Below are positions 1 to 6,886 of a stretch of DNA of 10,982 nt, piece by piece. Below the pieces are notes generated by a model. It was given only the letters and a program-made list of their open reading frames with translations, ran no database searches and was not told where the DNA came from. The translations under genes were made by a program, and so were the position numbers. How positions within the stretch are numbered: the stretch's first letter is position 1; each line of letters starts with the position of its first letter. The stretch is from Anaerolineaceae bacterium (lineage in GTDB: Bacteria; Chloroflexota; Anaerolineae; Anaerolineales; Anaerolineaceae): NCBI GenBank assembly GCA_027348305.1, contig DAIEPS010000048.1, positions 1 to 10,982 on the forward strand. The letters are read 5' to 3'.

Positions 1-462
1 CTCTGGGGAATAGAAACCGTCAGCCTGCGCGTCTTCAATGCTTACGGCCCTGGCCAGCGCATCCCCCCGGTACATACCCCGGTCATCCCCGGTTTTTTGC
101 GCCAGGCATGGGAGAACGGCACCATTGTGATCCATGGCGATGGCAATCAAACCCGTGATTATGTCTTTCGGGATGACGTTGTTTCTGCCATGATGGCGGC
201 TTCCACCGCGCCTGATATCAATCAATTGACCATCAATGTGGGCAGCGGAAGCGAAATGAACCTGCGTGATCTTTCAAAGCTGGCAATCGAAGTGACAGGC
301 GGGCACCCTGAAATTGTCTACAATCCCCGCAACGAGGGTGGATTGAGCCGCCTTTGCGCCGACATCTCGCTGGCGCGCGTAAAACTTGGCTATGAACCCA
401 AAGTCTCCCTGGTGGATGGGTTGAAAATAACCTTCGACCAGGACATTCGCATCAAATCCTGA
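1..462 (+). CDS. NAD-dependent nucleotide-sugar epimerase/dehydratase, C-terminal part (5' end outside window)
   Basis: The reading frame is open from the first base, so the gene starts before the window; 153 residues and the stop remain. What is visible is the C-terminal half of an extended short-chain dehydrogenase of the GalE/WbpP/RfbB type, which interconverts or dehydrates nucleotide-activated sugars in the cytoplasm. Diagnostic pieces are RVFNAYGPGQ near the start, the substrate-binding stretch HGDGNQTRDYVFRDDVV, the NVGSG motif, and the ending ADISLARVKLGYEP followed by a DGL segment, as in UDP-glucose 4-epimerase relatives. The Rossmann glycine motif and catalytic YxxxK must lie upstream and cannot be checked, so epimerase versus dehydratase is unresolved. 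It fits with the DegT aminotransferase and sugar acyltransferase further along as part of a surface-sugar pathway. The TTG at 97 is internal and not a real start. Confidence 0.9.
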   Translation, partial: LWGIETVSLRVFNAYGPGQRIPPVHTPVIPGFLRQAWENGTIVIHGDGNQTRDYVFRDDVVSAMMAASTAPDINQLTINVGSGSEMNLRDLSKLAIEVTGGHPEIVYNPRNEGGLSRLCADISLARVKLGYEPKVSLVDGLKITFDQDIRIKS

Positions 463-519
463 TTTATCCAAACCGAAAACATCACCACGCCTGACTGGAT
501 TTTGCCTATTCCTTTTAGG

Positions 520-525
520 TATAAT
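520..525 (+). promoter_or_regulatory. Candidate -10 box TATAAT, possible leaderless promoter
   Basis: A perfect TATAAT lies in the 69-bp gap between the epimerase stop and the glycosylase ATG at 532, with only 6 bases between box and start codon. Transcription normally begins about 6 to 8 bases after the box, so it would start at or next to the A of the ATG and give a leaderless mRNA. No well-spaced Shine-Dalgarno sequence is present (an AGG at 517-519 is 12 bases away). At a 16-18 bp spacer there is no good -35 hexamer. The box is seen directly; promoter function is inferred. Confidence 0.5.
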
Positions 526-531
526 TACTTG

Positions 532-1125
532 ATGACCTGTTTGCCGCAAAGCTTCTACCATGATGAGGTCACATTGGTGGCGCGCCGCCTAATTGGGATG
601 CACTTGATCCGCAGCCTGGATGGCATGCGCACCGGCGGCATCATCATTGAAACTGAAGCCTACCGCGGTGAAGAAGACCTGGCCTGTCACGCGCACGTGG
701 GCAAGACCCGGCGCAACGCCATGCTGTATGAAGCAGGCGGCAGGTCATACGTCTACTTTACCTACGGCATGCACTGGCTGGTTAACGCAGTCACCGGGGA
801 TAATGGCTTTCCGGCAGCAGTTTTGATCAGGGCCATTTTGCCGCTTGAAGGGCTGGAGGGGATCCGCGCCAGGCGCAAAGACCGGCCTCAAGCGGAATGG
901 TGCAATGGACCGGCCAAGATCTGCCAGGCGCTTGCCATTGATGGTACCCTCAGCGGAATTTCGCTGTATCAAGAGAACGGAGAATTGTGGATCGAAGCAG
1001 GAAAACCGGTAGCGGATGAAAAGGTGAAGACCAGCCCGCGTATCGGATTGGGCGCCACCCCCGAACCGTGGAAGAGCATCCCCTGGCGGTTTTATGTTGA
1101 TCCACAAGATGTGAAGGATTCATGA
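532..1125 (+). CDS. DNA-3-methyladenine glycosylase, AAG/MPG family
   Basis: A 197-residue base-excision repair enzyme that removes alkylated purines such as 3-methyladenine by cleaving the N-glycosidic bond. The family signature ETEAYRGEEDLACHA is at residues 40-54. By alignment with human AAG, the general base is Glu42 (human Glu125), with Tyr44 and His53 matching human Tyr127 and His136. Further family blocks are YVYFTYGMHW (73-82), VLIRAILPLEG (97-107), the NGPAKICQAL segment (125-134), SPRIGLG (168-174) and PWRFYV (184-189). The length is normal for bacterial members. The ATG at 532 is preferred over an in-frame TTG at 502, because family homology begins only a few residues after it and the TTG lies before the TATAAT box. 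Its stop overlaps the E1 alpha start by ATGA, an odd partner for a repair enzyme. Confidence 0.95.
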   Translation: MTCLPQSFYHDEVTLVARRLIGMHLIRSLDGMRTGGIIIETEAYRGEEDLACHAHVGKTRRNAMLYEAGGRSYVYFTYGMHWLVNAVTGDNGFPAAVLIRAILPLEGLEGIRARRKDRPQAEWCNGPAKICQALAIDGTLSGISLYQENGELWIEAGKPVADEKVKTSPRIGLGATPEPWKSIPWRFYVDPQDVKDS

Positions 1126-2021
1126 CACTGGAAGAAGAATATTTACGAGATATGCTGCGCATCAGACGGTTTGAAGAGACCGTGCTTGAAGAGTTCAAAC
1201 GCGGCGTATTCTCTGGCACCACCCACACCTCACTCGGGCAGGAAGCCAACGCCGTGGGGGTGATCCGTCAGATGCTGGCGGATGACATCATCCTCACCAA
1301 CCACCGCTGCCACGGGCATTTCCTGGCTTACGGCGGTGACATGCGTGCCCTTTTTGCTGAATTGATGGGCAGGCAGACCGGCGTCTGTGCCGGCCGCGGC
1401 GGCTCGCAGCATATCCACTGGAAGAACCTTTATTCCAACGGTGTGCAAGGCGGCATTGTGCCCATCGCAGTTGGAATGGCACTGGCTGAGAAACAAAAAA
1501 AATCAGAAGCTGCGGTGACTGTTTTCATTGGCGACGGCACATTTGGAGAAGGTGTGATCTATGAAGCCTTTAACATGGCCAGCTTGTGGTCCGCGCCGCT
1601 GCTGATCGTGGTTGAAAATAATCACATTGCACAAACCACCCCCACCGATTTTGCCCTGGCCGGGGATATGCGTATGCGCTTTCAGGCTTTTGGCATCCCC
1701 GCACTAGAGCTGGATACCAGCGATGTGATGGAAATTGCTGGCAATGCTTTTCAATTGATGCGGGAAGTGCATGAAGATTATTCTCCGCGGACCTTGATCT
1801 TGAACACCCAGCGTTTCGGCCCCCATTCCAAGGGGGATGACACGCGCCCAGAAGAAGTTGTGGCGCTGCTCAAGGAACAGCGCGATCCGATCACGCTGAT
1901 GGAAAAACGTCTCCCCTCTGTTTCAGTCAGCACCCTTCGCGCTGAAGTCGAACAGGAAGTCAAAGCGGCTTTCAAAACTGCTTTGGCAGACCCCGCCGCG
2001 AACATGGAGGGCAGGGCATGA
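1122..2021 (+). CDS. Thiamine-diphosphate-dependent 2-oxo acid dehydrogenase E1, alpha subunit
   Basis: A 299-residue E1 alpha of the pyruvate/acetoin/branched-chain dehydrogenase type. With E1 beta it binds thiamine diphosphate, decarboxylates a 2-oxo acid and passes the acyl group to a lipoyl domain. The ThDP/magnesium motif runs from Gly137-Asp138-Gly139 to Asn166-Asn167. Other family hallmarks are SLGQEA (37-42), the NHRCHGHFLAYGG stretch (60-72), GRGGSQHIHW (91-100) and a GGIVPIAVGMALAEK segment (110-124). The length is at the short end for the family. The ATG shares ATGA with the upstream stop, and AAGGA at 1114-1118 serves as ribosome site 3 bases away. The 2-oxo acid cannot be told from sequence. 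There is a run of eight A at 1495-1502 inside the gene. The beta subunit and a lipoyl-domain protein follow in overlapping order, so the three are surely coexpressed. Confidence 0.95.
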   Translation: MTLEEEYLRDMLRIRRFEETVLEEFKRGVFSGTTHTSLGQEANAVGVIRQMLADDIILTNHRCHGHFLAYGGDMRALFAELMGRQTGVCAGRGGSQHIHWKNLYSNGVQGGIVPIAVGMALAEKQKKSEAAVTVFIGDGTFGEGVIYEAFNMASLWSAPLLIVVENNHIAQTTPTDFALAGDMRMRFQAFGIPALELDTSDVMEIAGNAFQLMREVHEDYSPRTLILNTQRFGPHSKGDDTRPEEVVALLKEQRDPITLMEKRLPSVSVSTLRAEVEQEVKAAFKTALADPAANMEGRA

Positions 2022-3061
2022 AACCGACCGTCCTCGATTCACTCAACCAGGGGCTGCTGGCTGCCCTGCAGGCTGATCCTGCCGTCCATCTTTTGGGTGA
2101 GGATATCCTCGACCCATACGGCGGCGCTTTTAAAGTAACGCGCGGCTGCTCAACAGCTTTCCCGGATCGCGTGATCCCCACCCCCATTTCTGAGGCGGGT
2201 CTGGCGGGTGTGACCGCAGGCATGGCGCTGCGTGGGCTGAAGCCGGTGCTCGAGATCATGTTTGGCGACTTTACCACCCTGCTCGCAGACCAATTGATCA
2301 ATCATATTTCCAAATTCCGCTGGATGTACAACGACAGTGTCTCGCTTCCGCTGGTGATTCGCACCCCGATGGGTGGCCGCCGCGGATACGGCCCCACCCA
2401 CTCACAATCACTCGAAAAACTCTTTCTGGGTGTTCCCGGGCTGACGGTGCTGGCGCCAGCCAACTTTTCCATCGGTGAAGACTCGCCAGGCAGGTTGCTG
2501 AAGAACACCATCCTCAACACGGATTCACCTGTCCTCTTCATCGAAAACAAGCTGCAATACCTGCAGCCCTTGCTTACTCTTGAAGAACTCTCTGATTTCG
2601 ATGTGGACGTACGTTACGACCCGGGTGACACGCACCAGCAGTTTCCGTTCTATGTGCTGCGCATCAAAGGCGCACCGCAAGCCAGCATCAGCATCTCTGC
2701 TTACGGTTATTCTGCCGAAATGGCCAGGCAGGCGCAGTTGAAATTGGCCTTTGAAGAAGAAATTTTCTGCGAATTGATCGTTCCCACCCGCCTGTCACCC
2801 TTCGCGCTTCAACCTCTGGTGGACTCCGTTTCCAGAACAGGAAGGGTGTTATTGGTGGAAGAGGGTACCCGTTCGCTTGGCTGGGGCGCGGAAGTTGCTG
2901 CGCTGCTCGCCGAAGCGTTAGGTGACAAGCTCAAACAAGTAAAGCGGCTGGCCGCGCTTGAAACACCTGTGCCCGCTGCCGTCAGCCTTGAAAAGGTGAT
3001 GCTGCCTCAGCAAGAAGATATCGAAAATCTCTTGAGAAAGATGAGCGCCCAAAATGCCTGA
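2018..3061 (+). CDS. Thiamine-diphosphate-dependent 2-oxo acid dehydrogenase E1, beta subunit
   Basis: A 347-residue partner of the preceding E1 alpha; the two form an alpha2-beta2 enzyme with ThDP at the subunit interface. The N-terminal pyrimidine-binding domain shows LLGEDI (25-30) and PDRVIPTPISEAG (49-61), with Glu59 at the place of the glutamate that activates the ThDP aminopyrimidine. It also has a GMALRGLKPVLEIMFGDF stretch (68-85) and GPTHSQSLE (125-133), where His128 corresponds to the conserved active-site histidine. The C-terminal transketolase-like domain contains LVEEGTRSLGWGAEVA and ends in a TPVP/LP segment typical of the family. The ATG overlaps the alpha stop by ATGA, with GGAGG 7 bases upstream. 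The end overlaps the next gene by 8 bases, indicating translational coupling. All expected motifs are intact, so it should be active; substrate is unknown. Confidence 0.95.
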   Translation: MKPTVLDSLNQGLLAALQADPAVHLLGEDILDPYGGAFKVTRGCSTAFPDRVIPTPISEAGLAGVTAGMALRGLKPVLEIMFGDFTTLLADQLINHISKFRWMYNDSVSLPLVIRTPMGGRRGYGPTHSQSLEKLFLGVPGLTVLAPANFSIGEDSPGRLLKNTILNTDSPVLFIENKLQYLQPLLTLEELSDFDVDVRYDPGDTHQQFPFYVLRIKGAPQASISISAYGYSAEMARQAQLKLAFEEEIFCELIVPTRLSPFALQPLVDSVSRTGRVLLVEEGTRSLGWGAEVAALLAEALGDKLKQVKRLAALETPVPAAVSLEKVMLPQQEDIENLLRKMSAQNA

Positions 3062-4148
3062 CCTGATCCAGATCCTGGTTCCGCTGGTGAACCCCAACGA
3101 AAACGAAAGCCTGTTGGCTTCTCTGAACGTCAAAGAAGGGCAGCAGGTTAAAAAAGGCGACTTGCTCGCCGTTTTTGAAACCACAAAGTCAACCTTTGAA
3201 TTGCTCTCAGAAGCAGACGGATTTGTGCTGGGCATTCATGCCGGCGAAGGGGACCTGCTCAAGACGGGCGACCTGCTGTGTTATATAGCAGAACGCGCCG
3301 ATCAGGCATTGCCAAGATCAGCCGAACCCGAAAGACAAAAAACCACTTCCCCATCTGAGAGTGACCTGCGCATCACGCAGCCTGCCCTGGCCTATGCCCG
3401 GGCTAACGGAATAGATCTGAGTGTCTTCGCGGCGGGTCAGTTGATCACTGAAAAAATGGTCAAAGAATTGACTTCCGCATCATTACCCGAAATTGACCCT
3501 GCCATCCTGATCATTTACGGCGGGGGAGGGCACGCCAAATCGCTGATCGACCTGATCCGCGCCGAGGGCAAATACCGCATCCACGGCATCGTGGATGACG
3601 GCATCCCCGCCGGCAGCCAGATCATGGGCGTGCCTGTGCTGGGGGATGGTTCCAAATTGGCCGAGTTACGCCAACAAGGGATCGGTCAGGCCGTCAACGC
3701 GGTGGGAGGCATCGGCAGTATCGCGCCGCGCCTGAAAGTCTACGAGCGGCTGCGTCTCGCAGGGTTTACGTTTCCAACTGTGATCCATCCGCGCGCTTAT
3801 GTGGAACCCACCGCCATCCTTGGCGAAGGCGGACAACTGTTCTTCAATGCCTATGTAGGCAGCGAAGTAAAAGTGGGTTTTGGCTGTATCATCAATACGG
3901 GTGCGATCGTTTCGCATGATTGTGTATTGGGTGATTTTGTGAATATATCTCCCGGTGCCATTCTGGCCGGAGCGGTGACCGTGAACGAACGATCCCTGGT
4001 CGGCATGGGTGTGACCATTAACTTGAATGTATCCATTGGTGCGGGTTCCCGAGTGGGTAACAGTGCCACAATAAAAGCCGACATCCCTGAGAATGGAGTC
4101 GTGCGCGCCGGAACGATTTGGCCCATTGACGGTAATGCAGGCGGATGA
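3054..4148 (+). CDS. Lipoyl-like domain / E3-binding-like domain / NeuD-family sugar acyltransferase fusion
   Basis: A 364-residue three-module protein. Residues 1-80 form a biotinyl/lipoyl-type beta sandwich: SLNVKEGQQVKKGDLLAV is followed by ETTKSTFE, where Lys45 is at the usual lipoyl-lysine position, and then DGFV. A charged Pro/Ser linker (about 83-104) leads to residues 107-139 (TQPALAYARANGIDLSVF..ITEKMVKEL), which resemble the E1/E3-binding domain of E2 enzymes. Residues 150-360 are a NeuD/PglD/VioB-type acyltransferase: a nucleotide-binding-like start (ILIIYGGGGHAKSLIDLI), then left-handed beta-helix hexapeptide repeats with INTGAIVSHDC. His288 matches the catalytic base of PglD-type acetyltransferases. 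The E2 catalytic domain, with its HxxxDG motif, is absent. The gene overlaps E1 beta by 8 bases. The likely role, inferred, is transfer of an acyl group, possibly straight from lipoyl, to a sugar. Lipoylation itself is uncertain because the lysine is flanked by T and S rather than the usual D and A. Confidence 0.85.
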   Translation: MPDLIQILVPLVNPNENESLLASLNVKEGQQVKKGDLLAVFETTKSTFELLSEADGFVLGIHAGEGDLLKTGDLLCYIAERADQALPRSAEPERQKTTSPSESDLRITQPALAYARANGIDLSVFAAGQLITEKMVKELTSASLPEIDPAILIIYGGGGHAKSLIDLIRAEGKYRIHGIVDDGIPAGSQIMGVPVLGDGSKLAELRQQGIGQAVNAVGGIGSIAPRLKVYERLRLAGFTFPTVIHPRAYVEPTAILGEGGQLFFNAYVGSEVKVGFGCIINTGAIVSHDCVLGDFVNISPGAILAGAVTVNERSLVGMGVTINLNVSIGAGSRVGNSATIKADIPENGVVRAGTIWPIDGNAGG

Positions 4149-4166
4149 TGTTCTTAAAGGATCTTT

Positions 4167-5471
4167 ATGGCAAAGAAGACTGATACCAGAGGAATTGAAG
4201 ACTCCAACAAACGGTTTGACACGAACGCAAAAGCAGTCTTGCGTGGCAAGAGTAAACGCGGAAAACTAGCCAATCTACTGCCCTTTTTGGGGCCAGCTTT
4301 CATCGCCAGTGTTGCCTACGTAGACCCCGGAAACTTTGCCACCAATATCGCCGGCGGCGCCCAATTTGGGTTGACCCTTTTATGGGTGATCGTCGCCAGT
4401 AACTTGATGGCCGTCTTAATTCAAGCATTATCAGCAAAATTAGGCATCGCCTCAGGCCGCAACCTGGCTGAGATGTGCCGCGAGAAATTCCCCAACTGGT
4501 TCGTCATCTTCCTGTGGATCCTGATGGAGTTGGTGGCCATGGCCACTGACCTGGCGGAATTCCTGGGCGCGGCCATTGGATTCAACCTGCTGTTTGGCAT
4601 TCCGCTGTGGATCGCAGGCATTCTGACCGGCATAGCCACATTCATCATCCTCGGTCTGGAACGTAAGGGGTTCCGTCACCTTGAAGCTGTTATTTCCGCA
4701 ATGGTGGGGGTGGTTGCCATCAGTTACGTGATCGAAACCATCATTGTCAAACCCATCTGGGGGCAGGTTTTGTTCCACGCCGTCGTGCCACGGTTCAGCG
4801 GATCAGAAAGCATTCTGCTGGCCACCGGCATTCTCGGCGCCACCATCATGCCGCATGCCATCTTTTTACATTCTGCGCTGACCCAGGGCAGAATTGTGGT
4901 CAAGAAGCCCAACCTGTTAAAAAGATTGTTCAGGTTCGAGTTGATTGATATTTTCATTGCCATGGGTGTGGCCAGCCTGGTCAACATGGGCATGTTGGTC
5001 ATGTCCGCGACCACCTTCCACAACCAGGGCATCACGAGTGTGGGCAGCCTCGAAGTGGCTTATAAAACGCTTGAGCCATTGATGGGCAAAGCCTCTTCAG
5101 CAGTCTTTGGTATTTCATTATTATTCTCCGGGTTATCTTCCGCTTCGGTGGGGACGATGGCGGGGCAGGTGATCATGAAAGGTTTCCTGCATCGTGAGAT
5201 CCCGGTGTGGATTCGCCGCCTGGTGACCATGGTGCCTTCCATGATCGTAGTGGCCATTGGTCTTGATCCTTCACGAACGCTGGTGATCAGCCAGGTTTTG
5301 CTCAGTTTCGGGCTGCCATTCGCCATCATTCCGTTGGTTTCGTTTACCAGCCAGAAAAAGATCATGGGGGTTTTAACCAACAAGAAACTCACCACGATCC
5401 TGGCTTATATGGTTGCCGGGATCATCCTGGTGCTCAATATTTTCCTCCTCTATTCAACATTCAAAGGATAA
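4167..5471 (+). CDS. mntH: Nramp-family divalent metal transporter (MntH-like)
   Basis: A 434-residue inner-membrane transporter importing Mn2+ (and probably Fe2+), usually with protons. After a hydrophilic N-terminus of about 35 residues come some 11 hydrophobic segments. The TM1 metal-binding motif is DPGN (53-56). The TM6 motif GATIMPH (224-230), with Ala225 and Met228, matches the residues that give Nramps their preference for transition metals over Ca2+/Mg2+. MPHAIFLHSALTQ resembles the E. coli MntH version rather than the eukaryotic MPHN form. MATDLAEFLGAAIGFN marks TM3. AAAGGA (4156-4161) stands 5 bases before the ATG. The gene starts 18 bases after the acyltransferase and stops 4 bases before the universal stress gene, so it is probably cotranscribed with the latter. 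No Mn or Fe regulator or recognisable operator is nearby. The symbol reflects family membership; metal specificity is not proven. Confidence 0.93.
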   Translation: MAKKTDTRGIEDSNKRFDTNAKAVLRGKSKRGKLANLLPFLGPAFIASVAYVDPGNFATNIAGGAQFGLTLLWVIVASNLMAVLIQALSAKLGIASGRNLAEMCREKFPNWFVIFLWILMELVAMATDLAEFLGAAIGFNLLFGIPLWIAGILTGIATFIILGLERKGFRHLEAVISAMVGVVAISYVIETIIVKPIWGQVLFHAVVPRFSGSESILLATGILGATIMPHAIFLHSALTQGRIVVKKPNLLKRLFRFELIDIFIAMGVASLVNMGMLVMSATTFHNQGITSVGSLEVAYKTLEPLMGKASSAVFGISLLFSGLSSASVGTMAGQVIMKGFLHREIPVWIRRLVTMVPSMIVVAIGLDPSRTLVISQVLLSFGLPFAIIPLVSFTSQKKIMGVLTNKKLTTILAYMVAGIILVLNIFLLYSTFKG

Positions 5472-5475
5472 GATC

Positions 5476-6369
5476 ATGTTTAAACATATCCTCCTTCCTC
5501 TTGACGGTTCCCAGTTGGCAGAAGCGGCCATCCCCTATGTGGTCGAATTATGCAAAAAACTGGATTGCAAGATCACGCTGCTGCATGTGATCGAAAAAGA
5601 TGCTTCTTCTGAAATCCATGGTCAGCATCATCTCACCAACGAACCTGAAGCCTGTGATTATCTTGGTGAAATTGCTGACAAGTATTTTTCTTTTTGCGGA
5701 TCAGTGGAAAAACATGTCCACACTGAAGAGGTCAGCCAGGTCTCCCAGAGCATTGTGGAGCATTCGGGAGAATTCGCCCCCGATCTGATCGTCTTGTGCG
5801 CACACGGTGTCGGCGGATTGCGCGATATCGTGGCCGGGTCGATTGCTCAACAGGTGATCGCCAATGGCAGCGTTCCGGTTCTATTGATCCACCCCGAAAA
5901 TCCGTTCAACGGATTCAAGAATTTGCTGCTGCCATTGGATGGAGAACTGGAACACGACCGTGTTCTGGATTTTGCAGCAGGTCTGGCGCGTCAATTGAGT
6001 TCCGATTTACGTCTGGTACGCGTCGTGCCCACTTACTCAACACTTGAAGGCGAAACTGCTGCACTCGGCACCATGCTGCCGGCTACCACGATTGCTTACC
6101 TTGACGTCATGGAAGAGGAAGCCGCAGAATACCTGCAGAAGCATCTTGATGCACTTTGCGGCAAGGGAATTGAAACCGAGGCAGAAGTCCAGCGCGGCGA
6201 TCCTGCCCAGGAAGTGGTAAAATCGGCTAACCGTTCCAATACTGACGTGATCATTCTGGGTACACACGGCAAATCAGGCCTCAACGCGTTCTGGTCTGGA
6301 AGTGTTGCTCCAAAAATTCTTGCCAGGACGAAGATCCCTGTGCTGCTATACCCGGTTCGGAGGAACTAA
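5476..6369 (+). CDS. Tandem-domain universal stress protein (UspA family)
   Basis: A 297-residue soluble protein made of two Usp domains (about 1-140 and 147-297), each beginning with the LLPLDG strand. Usp proteins bind ATP or related ligands and help cells withstand stress; precise roles vary. The ATP-loop pattern G-2X-G-9X-G(S/T) is complete in the second domain (GTHGKSGLNAFWSGS, 262-276). In the first domain the leading glycine is Cys108 (CAHGVGGLRDIVAGS, 108-122), so the first domain may bind nucleotide poorly. The ATG at 5476 is chosen because AAAGGA at 5463-5468 sits 7 bases away and the family's N-terminal strand starts at residue 3; the frame is open further upstream, but that part lies inside the transporter gene. 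Its position directly after the Nramp gene suggests a link to metal transport or its stress response. It overlaps the next gene by one base (TAATG). Confidence 0.93.
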   Translation: MFKHILLPLDGSQLAEAAIPYVVELCKKLDCKITLLHVIEKDASSEIHGQHHLTNEPEACDYLGEIADKYFSFCGSVEKHVHTEEVSQVSQSIVEHSGEFAPDLIVLCAHGVGGLRDIVAGSIAQQVIANGSVPVLLIHPENPFNGFKNLLLPLDGELEHDRVLDFAAGLARQLSSDLRLVRVVPTYSTLEGETAALGTMLPATTIAYLDVMEEEAAEYLQKHLDALCGKGIETEAEVQRGDPAQEVVKSANRSNTDVIILGTHGKSGLNAFWSGSVAPKILARTKIPVLLYPVRRN

Positions 6370-6872
6370 TGTTTAAGAAAACACCTGCCCCCACACCAGC
6401 TCCCACTTCACCTGTCGAGAGAGTGACATCTGTTTTAGGCCCTGGAATTAATTGGACGGGCAACCTGGGCGGCAAGGGCGGTATCCGTATTGAAGGTACG
6501 TTTGAAGGCGAGATCGCCATCCGCGGATTGGTGGTGATCGGAGAAACCGGCCGTTTGACCTGCAAAATGCTCAAAGCCAACAATGTCATCGTTGCAGGTG
6601 CTGTAAAAGGCAACATCACTGCAGAAAAGCTCGAGATCCGTTCTACAGGCCGCGTTTGGGGCGATGTGGTCACCACTGCATTTTCTACTGAAGAGGGCGC
6701 CTTCCTGCGAGGGCAGGTGCGCATGGAAGAGCATGTTGAGATCAAGCTTGAGGATGAGGCTCTAAAAGAGAAGCCCTCCGAAGAGCTCACAGAACCCACA
6801 TCCGATGACGCGAACGGTTCATCAGAGCACATCATTCCCACCAGGCCGGTAAAGAGCCGAAAAGTGGCATAG
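6369..6872 (+). CDS. Bactofilin (polymer-forming cytoskeletal protein)
   Basis: A 167-residue bactofilin, a nucleotide-independent bacterial cytoskeletal protein that polymerises through a right-handed beta-helix and often organises envelope or cell-shape proteins. A short Pro/Thr-rich tail (residues 4-15) precedes the core (about 20-127). The core opens with SVLGPGINWTGNLGGKGGIR and IEGTFEGEI and continues through short hydrophobic/glycine repeats such as GLVVIGETGRL, NVIVAGAVKGNITA, and LEIRSTGRVWGDV. The C-terminal 40 residues are acidic and then basic, probably disordered. GGAGGA at 6359-6364 is 4 bases from the ATG, and the start overlaps the Usp stop by one base, so coupling is strong. 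The N-terminal tail has no long hydrophobic stretch; in many bactofilins a short amphipathic N-terminus attaches the filament to the membrane. The following gene encodes a membrane protein, a possible partner. Confidence 0.95.
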   Translation: MFKKTPAPTPAPTSPVERVTSVLGPGINWTGNLGGKGGIRIEGTFEGEIAIRGLVVIGETGRLTCKMLKANNVIVAGAVKGNITAEKLEIRSTGRVWGDVVTTAFSTEEGAFLRGQVRMEEHVEIKLEDEALKEKPSEELTEPTSDDANGSSEHIIPTRPVKSRKVA

Positions 6873-6886
6873 AGAAGAAGGTAAAT

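Noticed and set aside
502..531. TTG at 502 as an earlier start for the DNA glycosylase
   Set aside because: It lies upstream of the TATAAT box, adds ten residues without homology and has no ribosome site; the ATG at 532 fits the family start.
463..531. Rho-independent terminator after the epimerase
   Set aside because: I found no GC-rich hairpin followed by a T run in this gap.
5413..5475. Upstream extension of the universal stress protein
   Set aside because: The added residues come from out-of-frame reading of the transporter's last helix; the ATG at 5476 has a good ribosome site and begins the Usp fold.
6281..6841. 186-residue open frame on the minus strand opposite the usp end and bactofilin
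   Set aside because: It is fully antisense to two well-supported genes, Ser/Pro-rich with no recognisable domain, and looks like a codon-bias shadow.
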